Source: Porphyromonadaceae bacterium UBA7332 (GTDB lineage: Bacteria; Bacteroidota; Bacteroidia; Bacteroidales; UBA7332). From it: a stretch of 64,000 nt of DNA. Shown here piece after piece: positions 16,149-23,965 of the stretch. Each line of letters starts with the position of its first letter. The stretch's first letter is position 1. The DNA is taken from NCBI GenBank assembly GCA_002471225.1, contig DKPO01000033.1:54158-118157 (forward strand). The letters are read 5' to 3'. The translations under genes and the position numbers were made by a program. The notes under the pieces were generated by a model. The model was not told the DNA's origin. It was given only the letters and a program-made list of their open reading frames with translations, and ran no database searches.

Positions 16149-17081
16149 ATGAAAATAGTATTTCTGGATGAAGCCACAATTGGTCAATTGTCTGGCTTGA
16201 ATAAGCTAAAAGCTTTAGGAGAATATGTAGGGTACGATTATACATTACCGCAGGATACTGTAGCGAGAATTGCAGGCGCTGATGTGGTTATTACCAACAA
16301 AGTGATTATCGATAAAGCTCTGATGCAATCCAATCCTTCTCTGAAATTAATTTGTATTGCAGCAACAGGTACGAATAATGTGGATTTGCAGGCAGCAAAC
16401 GAATTGGATATACAAGTAAAGAATGTGGCCGGTTATTCGACAGAAAGTGTTTTGCAAATAACCTTTTCGCTTTTGTTTCAATGGATGTCTCATATTTGTC
16501 AGTTTAACGACTATGTGCAAAGTGGCGAGTATGCACAGGCTAAACTTTTTACTACTATTACACCTGCATTTAATGAGTTGGCAGGCAAGCGTTACGGTAT
16601 TATCGGTTTAGGAGCAATTGGCAGACGGGTAGCAGAGGTAGCTAAGGCTTTCGGAGCTGAAGTTGTCTATTATTCGACTTCGGGGAATAATCATAATCCG
16701 GATTACAAACAAATAGCATTAGAGGAACTGCTGCAAACGGCAGATGTAATTTCTGTGCATGCGCCATTAAATGATAAAACAAATAATCTGATAAATGCAG
16801 ATAGTTTTAAGCTGACTAAATCTACAGCATTTATTCTGAATGTCGGACGTGGGGGGATTATTAACGAAGCGGCTCTGGCTGAAGCATTAGATACAGATTG
16901 TATTGGAGGGGCAGGTATAGATGTTTTTACAAAAGAGCCTGTTTTAGAAACAAATCCCTTGATGAATGTAAAAAATAAACACAAATTATTTATGACTCCC
17001 CATATTGCATGGGCTTCTGTAGAGGCACGTGAACGACTTTTAAGTTTGATTGCTAAAAACATTATTGATTCGGGTATCTGA
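16149..17081 (+). CDS. D-2-hydroxyacid dehydrogenase (glycerate dehydrogenase-like)
   Basis: The 310-residue enzyme has the D-isomer 2-hydroxyacid dehydrogenase layout: catalytic domain split around an NAD-binding Rossmann domain with YGIIGLGAIGRRVAEVA. The catalytic Arg lies in LNVGRGGIINEAAL, Glu in GIDVFTKEP and His in MTPHIAWAS. It reduces a 2-keto acid with NAD(P)H or the reverse; glycerate/hydroxypyruvate is the most frequent annotation for this subgroup but the substrate cannot be fixed. Its own promoter precedes it; the next gene begins 43 bases after its stop behind a separate -7 box. Confidence 0.88.
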   Translation: MKIVFLDEATIGQLSGLNKLKALGEYVGYDYTLPQDTVARIAGADVVITNKVIIDKALMQSNPSLKLICIAATGTNNVDLQAANELDIQVKNVAGYSTESVLQITFSLLFQWMSHICQFNDYVQSGEYAQAKLFTTITPAFNELAGKRYGIIGLGAIGRRVAEVAKAFGAEVVYYSTSGNNHNPDYKQIALEELLQTADVISVHAPLNDKTNNLINADSFKLTKSTAFILNVGRGGIINEAALAEALDTDCIGGAGIDVFTKEPVLETNPLMNVKNKHKLFMTPHIAWASVEARERLLSLIAKNIIDSGI

Positions 17082-17098
17082 GTTAAGTATAAAAGTAG

Positions 17099-17106
17099 TA
17101 CTTTTG
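17099..17106 (+). promoter_or_regulatory. -7 box of the AspT-type transporter gene
   Basis: TACTTTTG matches TAnnTTTG and ends 18 bases before ATG 17125. Its position inside the longer open frame argues against the upstream start at 17050. Confidence 0.6.
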
Positions 17107-17124
17107 CACTCCAATTTAAAAATT

Positions 17125-18801
17125 ATGGAATTTCTTGAGACGCTTTTTACAAGCCAGACTGTAGTTCAGTCTATCCTTTTATTTTGTGCAGTGAGTGCAA
17201 TTGGATTAATATTGGGTAAAATTAAAATTGCCGGAGTTTCATTAGGAGTAACTTTTGTTTTCTTTATTGGTATTTTGGCCGGACACTTAGGTTTTGAACC
17301 TAATCCGCAGATGCTTAGTTTTGCTCAAAGTTTCGGACTGATCATTTTCGTTTATGCATTGGGTTTGCAAGTCGGACCCGGGTTCTTTGCTTCTTTAAAA
17401 GAAGGTGGAGTAAAGCTTACGATGCTTGCCTCTTTGGTTGTCATTATAGGTCTGATTCTGACTGTCGTATTTCATTATACGTTTCATATTTCGATGGCTG
17501 AAATGATGGGTATTCTATCCGGAGCAGTAACCAACACGCCTGCATTAGGAGCTGCACAACAAACATTGGATTACATTCGCTCGGTCGATACATCTGTCCC
17601 TTCTGCTGAGATTGCTTTAGGTTGTGCCGTGACTTATCCTTTGGGTGTTATAGGTGTGATTCTCGCTTTAATCTTTCTGAAGGCTATTTTTCCGAAAAGT
17701 GTTGAAAGAGCTGCTACTTCCGAACGGAAAGAAAAGAAAATGTATATTTCCAGTTTTCAGGTAACAAATAAACAATTATTTGGGAAGTCAGTAAAAGAAG
17801 TTGTTGCATTATCTCATAAACAATTTGTTATTTCACGTATCTGGCGTGAAGGAAAAGTAATAATCCCGACTTCAGATACGATCTTTGCTCCAAATGAGAT
17901 TGTATTGGTTATGACAACGGAAGAGGATGCCCAATGGCTGGAACTTTTGTTTGGTAAACAGGAGGATCTTAACTGGAATGAGGAGAATATTGACTGGAAT
18001 GAGATTGACAGCGAGCTTGTTTCGAGAAGAATCCTTGTAACGCATCAGGAAGTGAACGGAAAAACACTCGGATCCTTGCGTTTGCGTAATGTATATGGTG
18101 TGAATATTACCCGTATTAATCGTTCCGGTATAGACTTATTGCCTAATCGGGATATTCGTATTCAGATGGGTGATAAGATTACGGTTGTAGGTGAGCGTAA
18201 GTCAATCGAAAATGTCGAAAAGGTATTAGGTAATTCCTTGGCAAGGCTGAAAGAACCTAACCTGATCGCGATTTTTGTCGGAATTCTTCTGGGATTGGTG
18301 TTAGGCTCTTTGCCTATCTTTATACCTGGAGTTGTTGTACCGGTTAAATTAGGTATTGCCGGCGGTCCGATTGTAGTTGGTATTTTGATGGGTGCATTTG
18401 GTCCGCGTTTCTCAATGGTTACTTATACAACACAAAGCGCCAATTTGATGTTACGCCAGTTAGGCATTGTTCTATATCTTGCAGGTCTTGGTATCGAATC
18501 CGGAGGTCGTTTTATGGAAACAATATTCAGACCGGAAGGTGTTCTATGGGTGGGGACAGGCTTTATGCTTACTGTTATCCCGGTACTGATCGTTGGATTC
18601 ATAGCTATAAAAGCAATGAAAATGGATTTGCAATCAGTTTCAGGAATGTTATGTGGAAGTATGTCTAATCCAATGGCTCTTAACTATGCGAATACAAATA
18701 TTGGCGGGACGTATCCGGCAGTAGCTTATGCAACGGTATATCCTATTGTGATGTTTCTTCGTGTAATTACTGCACAATTAATGCTTACCTTGTTCTTGTA
18801 G
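17125..18801 (+). CDS. AspT/YidE-family transporter with two TrkA-C domains
   Basis: The 558-residue inner-membrane protein has the AAE (aspartate-alanine exchanger) layout: a first membrane block (about 1-180), two cytoplasmic RCK_C/TrkA-C domains (about 205-290 and 300-375) and a second membrane block (about 380-558). The two membrane halves are repeats, each with a GxxxGG or SGAVTNTPALGAAQQ / GSMSNPMALNYANT helix-break motif. Relatives exchange aspartate/alanine, succinate or unknown anions; the substrate is not deducible. I chose ATG 17125 over the in-frame upstream start at 17050 because the latter overlaps the previous gene and precedes the promoter box. Confidence 0.88.
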   Translation: MEFLETLFTSQTVVQSILLFCAVSAIGLILGKIKIAGVSLGVTFVFFIGILAGHLGFEPNPQMLSFAQSFGLIIFVYALGLQVGPGFFASLKEGGVKLTMLASLVVIIGLILTVVFHYTFHISMAEMMGILSGAVTNTPALGAAQQTLDYIRSVDTSVPSAEIALGCAVTYPLGVIGVILALIFLKAIFPKSVERAATSERKEKKMYISSFQVTNKQLFGKSVKEVVALSHKQFVISRIWREGKVIIPTSDTIFAPNEIVLVMTTEEDAQWLELLFGKQEDLNWNEENIDWNEIDSELVSRRILVTHQEVNGKTLGSLRLRNVYGVNITRINRSGIDLLPNRDIRIQMGDKITVVGERKSIENVEKVLGNSLARLKEPNLIAIFVGILLGLVLGSLPIFIPGVVVPVKLGIAGGPIVVGILMGAFGPRFSMVTYTTQSANLMLRQLGIVLYLAGLGIESGGRFMETIFRPEGVLWVGTGFMLTVIPVLIVGFIAIKAMKMDLQSVSGMLCGSMSNPMALNYANTNIGGTYPAVAYATVYPIVMFLRVITAQLMLTLFL

Positions 18802-18823
18802 GTCCACAGATATATATAAAAGT

Positions 18824-18862
18824 TCACCCTCTATCAAAGTAGATTACTTCGATAGAGGGTGA
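18824..18862. terminator. Convergent bidirectional terminator
   Basis: TCACCCTCTATC pairs perfectly with GATAGAGGGTGA around a 15-base loop, between the transporter gene and the patatin gene on the other strand. Confidence 0.88.
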
Positions 18863-18863
18863 T

Positions 18864-19718
18864 TTATTTTACCTCATGATTATTCAGAAACTCCTGTGCT
18901 ATATCCATACCATGCAAATACAACTTCATTAGTTTTATCGTGTCTTGTTCGGTACGCGTTACGCCAAAAATGTCAGTTGGTCTGATAACTGTTATCTCCC
19001 CCTTTTTTTCAAGGTTTTCGACCAGATCCATCGTTTCATTGTACTTGTATGCTCTGAAGTTTAATCCTTCACAGATCTTGGGATATTTACGCAATGCAAA
19101 TTTAGGAATCTGTATGGATGAGATCTTCTTTCTGTATCCTTTCTCTTGGGTTAAAACCAATACACTGTTTTTGTATCCTTTACTGATAGCTCTTTCAATC
19201 GGAATCGAATCACTTATACCACCGTCAAGCATCGGTGTTCCGTCGACATCAACGACCGGACTGATAAATGGTAAGCTACAAGATGCTTTACAGATAGTCA
19301 GAAGCCGATCGGGATCTTCTTTTTCAGTCAGATAATGAGCTTTGCCTGTAAGGCAATCAGTTGCAACGAATTCGTATGTAGTTTCATTTGAGAAAAAAGC
19401 ATCAAAGTCAAAAGGAACTTCATTGAAGGGGAAAGAGTGAAACAATAAATCATAGTCTATCCAGTTCTTTTTACGAACATAATGCTTAAATCCAATATAG
19501 TGATACTTATTAAGCATATCTATATTAATGGATCTTGTTCGGCCGATTTGTTTAGATAAGTATGATAAGGCATTTGTAGAGCCTGCAGAAACACCAATAA
19601 GGTATGGGAAATGAATATCTCTTCGTAAAAAAGTATCCAAAACTCCTGCAGTAAAAGTGCCTCGCATTCCTCCACCTTCAAGAATGAGGGCGGAGTTTCT
19701 AAGATTAAAGTTGTGCAT
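18864..19718 (-). CDS. Patatin-like phospholipase (RssA type)
   Basis: The 284-residue protein is a patatin-fold serine hydrolase. It has the oxyanion GGGMRG (residues 15-20), nucleophile Ser44 in GVSAGS and catalytic Asp165 in LDGGISD, a complete Ser-Asp dyad. Relatives hydrolyse phospholipid or neutral lipid acyl esters; the physiological substrate is unknown. There is no signal peptide, so it is probably cytoplasmic or membrane-associated. A longer frame starts with TTG at 19739, but that codon overlaps the -7 box, so ATG 19718 is the likely start. It shares a terminator with the convergent transporter gene. Confidence 0.88.
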   Translation of the reverse strand: MHNFNLRNSALILEGGGMRGTFTAGVLDTFLRRDIHFPYLIGVSAGSTNALSYLSKQIGRTRSINIDMLNKYHYIGFKHYVRKKNWIDYDLLFHSFPFNEVPFDFDAFFSNETTYEFVATDCLTGKAHYLTEKEDPDRLLTICKASCSLPFISPVVDVDGTPMLDGGISDSIPIERAISKGYKNSVLVLTQEKGYRKKISSIQIPKFALRKYPKICEGLNFRAYKYNETMDLVENLEKKGEITVIRPTDIFGVTRTEQDTIKLMKLYLHGMDIAQEFLNNHEVK

Positions 19719-19736
19719 TCTGGTATAATTTTGATG

Positions 19737-19744
19737 CAAAGGTA
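19737..19744 (-). promoter_or_regulatory. -7 box of the patatin gene
   Basis: The minus-strand sequence TACCTTTG matches TAnnTTTG and ends 18 bases before ATG 19718. Confidence 0.6.
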
Positions 19745-19767
19745 TGATAAATTATCTTTAAGATAAT

Positions 19768-19992
19768 CTATTCTCCCCGAAATTCATCTGAAGAGTTACG
19801 ATAGCATGAGCCACACCATCCGTAAATAATAACAACCTTATTATCCTTTGTAGGATCAATGATTGTATATCCCGGTGTTTTTCCGCAATCGCAAATAATA
19901 GTTCCCCATTTAACGTCGTAATGCGGATTCTCAGATTTTATCTTATCAGCTGCTCTGTCTATGGCTGACTGTGTTTTGAAATATATTGTCAT
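19768..19992 (-). CDS. Small four-cysteine hypothetical protein
   Basis: I do not recognise this 74-residue protein. It has two cysteine pairs, ICDCGKTPG (residues about 33-41) and WCGSCYR (about 59-65), spaced like a zinc-ribbon-type site, and a polar N-terminal helix (AIDRAADKIKSENPHYD). No signal peptide is present. It lies on the minus strand directly upstream of the patatin gene (49 bases from its ATG), though the patatin has its own promoter box. Metal binding is an inference from the cysteine spacing. Confidence 0.65.
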   Translation of the reverse strand: MTIYFKTQSAIDRAADKIKSENPHYDVKWGTIICDCGKTPGYTIIDPTKDNKVVIIYGWCGSCYRNSSDEFRGE

Positions 19993-20115
19993 AATTCATC
20001 GGTGTTTATTTGAATATTTGGTGTAACAAATACAATATTCGATTTGTTCTTATGCAAAACTAATCAATAACTCTTCAAAATTTATCGAAAGGGGGAGTAT
20101 TTTAAGAATTAATTA

Positions 20116-20123
20116 TACATTTG
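20116..20123 (+). promoter_or_regulatory. Bacteroidota-type -7 box
   Basis: TACATTTG matches TAnnTTTG, about 50 bases before the DUF4494 gene start; it probably drives the following four-gene run. Confidence 0.5.
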
Positions 20124-20174
20124 CAAGAGTGAATATTTTAGACATAATAACTGAAAATAAATTATAACATAAAT

Positions 20175-20636
20175 ATGAATAACTGGTTTGAATGTAAGGT
20201 TCGTTACGAGAAAACGATGGAGAACGGAATGTTGAAGAAAGTAACTGAGCCTTATTTAGTAGATGCTTTATCATTTACTGAAGCCGAAGCAAGAATCATT
20301 AAAGAAGTGACTCCTTTTATTACAGGAGAATTTACTGTATCAGATATTAAACGTGCGAAAATCAGTGAAATCTTTGAAGATGAAACTGGTGATCGCTGGT
20401 TTAAAGCAAAAGTTCAGTTTGTAACTATTGACGAACGTAGTGGTGCTGAAAAGAAAACATCTTGTTTTATGCTTATTCAGGCCGGAGATTTACGTGAGGC
20501 TGTAGCTAATCTTGACAAAGGAATGAAAGGAACGATGGCTGATTATGTTATAGCCTCGGTTGCCGAAACTCCACTTATGGATATTTTTCCGTTTAACTCG
20601 GAAGAAGCTGAAGTAAAAACAGAGATTGATCAATAA
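20175..20636 (+). CDS. DUF4494 protein
   Basis: The 153-residue protein matches the DUF4494 family, which is typical of Bacteroidota. The pattern includes WFECKVRYEKTMENG, LVDALSFTEAEARI, ISEIFEDETGDRWFKAKVQF and AVANLDKGMKGTMADYVI. Its function is unknown. No signal peptide or membrane span is visible. It is the first gene of a co-directional run; the YggS gene begins one base after its stop, which suggests translational coupling. Confidence 0.85.
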   Translation: MNNWFECKVRYEKTMENGMLKKVTEPYLVDALSFTEAEARIIKEVTPFITGEFTVSDIKRAKISEIFEDETGDRWFKAKVQFVTIDERSGAEKKTSCFMLIQAGDLREAVANLDKGMKGTMADYVIASVAETPLMDIFPFNSEEAEVKTEIDQ

Positions 20637-20637
20637 A

Positions 20638-21309
20638 ATGGGATATATACAAGATAAAATACATTCTTTGAAAATTGAGCTACCGGAGAAAGTTTCTCTG
20701 GTAGCCGTTTCAAAATTTCATCCCGAAGAGTCTATTCGTGAAGCATATGAAGCTGGACAAAGGATATTCGGTGAAAGTAAAGTGCAGGAATTAGTACCTA
20801 AGGCAGAGCATTTACCTAAGGATATTGAATGGCATTTTATCGGTCATTTGCAAACGAATAAGATTAAATATATCATTCCGTTTGTAAGTTTGATTCATAG
20901 TGTCGATTCATTTAAACTTTTAAAAGAGATCAATAAGGAAGCTCAAAAAAAGGATCGTATTGTCGATTGTTTGTTGCAGTTCCATATTGCTGAAGAAGAT
21001 ACAAAATTTGGTCTCTCTCTGGTAGAAGCGGACGATTTTTTGTCTGCCGGCCTACTTAACGAACTGGGTCATATACGGATTGTTGGCGTAATGGGTATGG
21101 CAACATTTAGTGATGATGATGATCAGGTCCGTAAGGAGTTTAAAAATCTGAAAATGATATTTGACACATTGAAACATACCTATTTCGAAGATAAATCCTA
21201 TTTTAAACATGTATCAATGGGTATGTCTGATGACTATACGATCGCTATAGAAGAGGGCAGTACTTTGGTGCGAATAGGTAGCTCTATCTTTGGAGTAAGA
21301 AATTATTAA
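20638..21309 (+). CDS. YggS/PROSC-family PLP homeostasis protein
   Basis: The 223-residue protein is a single-domain, alanine-racemase-like TIM barrel that binds pyridoxal 5'-phosphate through Lys26 in VAVSKFHP. Other family motifs are FGESKVQEL, WHFIGHLQTNKIK, HSVDS and the C-terminal phosphate-binding MGMSDDYTIAIEEGSTLVRIGSSIFG (in parts). YggS proteins have no proven catalytic activity and maintain PLP and amino-acid balance. The frame reaches back to a TTG at 20626 inside the DUF4494 gene, but ATG 20638 gives the standard N-terminus. Confidence 0.93.
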   Translation: MGYIQDKIHSLKIELPEKVSLVAVSKFHPEESIREAYEAGQRIFGESKVQELVPKAEHLPKDIEWHFIGHLQTNKIKYIIPFVSLIHSVDSFKLLKEINKEAQKKDRIVDCLLQFHIAEEDTKFGLSLVEADDFLSAGLLNELGHIRIVGVMGMATFSDDDDQVRKEFKNLKMIFDTLKHTYFEDKSYFKHVSMGMSDDYTIAIEEGSTLVRIGSSIFGVRNY

Positions 21310-21341
21310 ATAAATTAGCAATTCGCTTAAACTGATTAACC

Positions 21342-22319
21342 ATGGTGAATTTAGAAGTTATATACGCGGGGTTGAAGTTACGCAATCCTTTTATTGTCAG
21401 TAGTTCAGGATTGACAAATACAGTTGAGAAATGTATTGCTTTAAATAAAGCAGGTGCAGGTGCTATTGTACTAAAATCATTGTTTGAAGAGCAATTAGAT
21501 ATTATGTCAACACAATATCTGAAGACGTCGGACTATCCGGAAGCTGAAGACTATATCAAACAATATGTTCAGGCTGAGAGATTGGAGGAATATAAAACAT
21601 TAGTAAAGCAGGCATCTGAAGCTTGTGATATTCCGATTATTGCCAGTGTAAACTGTTACCATAACGGTCAGTGGACTAAATTTGCAAGAGCTATCCAGGA
21701 TGCAGGAGCTTCTGCTTTAGAGCTTAATGTCTCATTGCTGGATACTTCAAAAGAAGGAATTAATGTAACTCAGGCTCATGTGGATATTGTACGTAGCGTA
21801 GTGAAAGAATTGTCAATTCCTGTAATTGTTAAAATTGGAGAGAATCACGATAACCTTGTTCATTTGGTAGAATCTCTTAAAGGAGCTGGAGCCAAAGCAG
21901 TTGTATTGTTCAATAAATATTATCCGGTTGATATTAATATTGATACATTGCAAATGACTGTAGGTAATATTTTTAGTCGAAAAGGTGACTTAAGCCACAT
22001 GTTGAGATGGGTTGGAGTGATTTCAGGGAAGACATCGAATATTGATATATCTGCATCAACAGGTGTGCTTGAATGGGAAGATGTTGTAAAAGTGATCTTA
22101 TCCGGAGCAACAACCGTTCAATTATGTACAACCGTTTACGAAAACGGAAATGATGTTATTCATCAAATGGAAACTTGTCTTGAAGCATGGATGGATAAAC
22201 AAGGTTTTGATAGTTTGGCCGAATTCCGTGGTAAACTTAATTACAGGGATATCGAAGATCAAAGCTTCTATGAGCGTACACAATTTATGAAATACTTTAC
22301 GAACAGAGAATCAAAATAA
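21342..22319 (+). CDS. Dihydroorotate dehydrogenase-like flavoprotein
   Basis: The 325-residue protein has the FMN-binding TIM barrel of dihydroorotate dehydrogenase/PreA proteins: LEVIYAGLKLRNPFIVSSSGLTNT at the start (key part NPFIVSSSGL), then IIASVNC, VIVKIGENHDNLVHLV and the late phosphate-binding region GATTVQLCTTVYENG. The usual catalytic segment NxSCPN is replaced by LNVSLLDTS near residues 128-136, so the catalytic Cys/Ser position and substrate may differ. It is annotated as DHOD-like rather than PyrD. It lies in the DUF4494-yggS run and 19 bases before the ATPase-DUF4435 gene. Confidence 0.85.
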   Translation: MVNLEVIYAGLKLRNPFIVSSSGLTNTVEKCIALNKAGAGAIVLKSLFEEQLDIMSTQYLKTSDYPEAEDYIKQYVQAERLEEYKTLVKQASEACDIPIIASVNCYHNGQWTKFARAIQDAGASALELNVSLLDTSKEGINVTQAHVDIVRSVVKELSIPVIVKIGENHDNLVHLVESLKGAGAKAVVLFNKYYPVDINIDTLQMTVGNIFSRKGDLSHMLRWVGVISGKTSNIDISASTGVLEWEDVVKVILSGATTVQLCTTVYENGNDVIHQMETCLEAWMDKQGFDSLAEFRGKLNYRDIEDQSFYERTQFMKYFTNRESK

Positions 22320-22338
22320 AGCCTGATATACTAAGCAC

Positions 22339-23886
22339 ATGATGAAACTAATATTACCAAAATCCAGAGATGAGATATCTGATGTCGTTTTAGACGGCTA
22401 TAACTCAATGGTAGTTATAGGGGCTAACGGATCAGGTAAAAGCCGTTTTGGGACGGAAATAATTAAGAAGAATAAGAATGCTGTCAAAATTTCGGCACTG
22501 AACTCTTTATATTTCTTTGTTCCCGATCGAAAGAATAAAGTCAAAGAACAGGTTTTGGAAGTATGCAATGAAATTGAGCATTTGTCCGAATTCGAAAGAT
22601 TGAAAGTCGTGCTTATGCAAGATGAAATTGAAGCATCTATGATGTTTAGACAGGCCGCACAGTCAGGTAAAGAGCTGATTCTGACCGAAACCCGATTTGA
22701 TAAACTCAGGCGGATATGGTTCAAGCTTTTGCCTTACAGCCAATTGATTATACAGGATAAATCCTTTCGTGTAAAAACATCGTATGATATAAATCATTAT
22801 GATATCAATAGGTTAAGTGACAGCGAGAAAATTATATTCTATCTTATAGGATCGGTTTTGTTGCTGCCACCTAATGCTATTGCTGTAATTGACGAGCCGG
22901 AACTACATATTAATGAATCTGTATTATCAGGAATCTGGGATGAGCTCGAAATGGTCCGTTCAGACTGTTCTTTTGTTTATCTGACTCATAATATCGATTT
23001 CGCATTATCACGAATTAATGCTAAAAAGTTTTGGATTAAATCAGTAGATTTCGAAAATCATATATGGGATTATGGAGAGATAACATCTTTCGAGAATATA
23101 CCGGAAGATCTTTATATGGAAATCCTTGGCAGTCGTAAACCTCTTTTGTTTATCGAAGGTACCGAGCATAATAGTATTGACAGTAAACTTTATCCATTTA
23201 TTTTTACCGATCATACAGTGAAGGCATTGGGAGGGTGTACTAAGGTTATTGAGACCACCAAAGCATTTGCCGAACAACTTCGCTTTCATTTACTTAAAGT
23301 CCATGGTATTGTCGATCGGGATAGACGGACAGATGATGAAGTAGATTATTTAAGACGTAATAATATTTATGTGCCTGAAGTAGCAGAGGTTGAGAATTTT
23401 CTCATGCTCGAACCTGTTATTAAAGCCGTAGCAAACCGGATGCTTAAGAATCCCGATATTGTTTTTTCTGAATTAAAGCAAAATGTACTTAGGTTATTTC
23501 AGGAAGATCTTCAGTCACAGGCATTATTGCACACACGTCATCGTGTGAGACGACAGATCGAGCTTATGATTGATCGGCGAGTATCTGATATCAGTGAACT
23601 GGAAGATCATATATCGAAACTTACTGAAAATTATAATACCAAATCCATTTACGAGAGTCTGATGACTGAATTTCAGCAATACATACATACAGGTGATTAC
23701 AATGCTATTTTACGTGTGTACAATCAAAAAGGCTTATTGCCGCGTAGTCGCATTCTGCAAATGTGTGGAATAAGTACAAAAGATGCTTATATAACATTCG
23801 TCTTGTCATTATTGAAAGAAGACAAAAAAGAAGCAATCGAAATCCGTAAAGCAATCAAAGAGGCACTACTTATTACTGATTTTTAG
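22339..23886 (+). CDS. ABC-type ATPase fused to a DUF4435 (TOPRIM-like) domain
   Basis: The 515-residue protein has an SMC/AAA15-type ATPase in its first half: Walker A GANGSGKS (28-35), a signature-like LSDSEKIIFYLIG (about 155), Walker B IAVIDEPELHI (about 180-190) and an H-loop YLTHNIDFAL. The second half resembles DUF4435, a TOPRIM-related fold, with LFIEGTEHN (Glu273), VDRDRR (Asp326, Asp328) and AEVENF. This is the AriA plus AriB content of PARIS anti-phage systems, or an OLD-like nuclease, in one chain. Its place behind yggS and the DHOD-like gene suggests a resident gene, so a defence role is only inferred. Confidence 0.8.
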   Translation: MMKLILPKSRDEISDVVLDGYNSMVVIGANGSGKSRFGTEIIKKNKNAVKISALNSLYFFVPDRKNKVKEQVLEVCNEIEHLSEFERLKVVLMQDEIEASMMFRQAAQSGKELILTETRFDKLRRIWFKLLPYSQLIIQDKSFRVKTSYDINHYDINRLSDSEKIIFYLIGSVLLLPPNAIAVIDEPELHINESVLSGIWDELEMVRSDCSFVYLTHNIDFALSRINAKKFWIKSVDFENHIWDYGEITSFENIPEDLYMEILGSRKPLLFIEGTEHNSIDSKLYPFIFTDHTVKALGGCTKVIETTKAFAEQLRFHLLKVHGIVDRDRRTDDEVDYLRRNNIYVPEVAEVENFLMLEPVIKAVANRMLKNPDIVFSELKQNVLRLFQEDLQSQALLHTRHRVRRQIELMIDRRVSDISELEDHISKLTENYNTKSIYESLMTEFQQYIHTGDYNAILRVYNQKGLLPRSRILQMCGISTKDAYITFVLSLLKEDKKEAIEIRKAIKEALLITDF

Positions 23887-23937
23887 TTTTTTTGATTCAA
23901 AACATCCAATTATTGGCGACAAAAAGAGATAATTTCT

Positions 23938-23945
23938 TATTTTTG
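23938..23945 (+). promoter_or_regulatory. nrnA promoter -7 box
   Basis: TATTTTTG matches TAnnTTTG and lies 21 bases before the nrnA start, separating it from the upstream run. Confidence 0.5.
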
Positions 23946-23965
23946 CCGATAATAATTGTAATAGT

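Noticed and set aside
17050..17124. N-terminal extension of the AspT-type transporter
   Set aside because: It overlaps the end of the dehydrogenase gene and precedes the promoter box; the transporter fold begins at the ATG at 17125.
20898..20912. Third copy of the GTGTCGATTCA motif
   Set aside because: It is an isolated 11-base match inside yggS (encoding HSVDS) without the other parts of the array, so it is coincidence.
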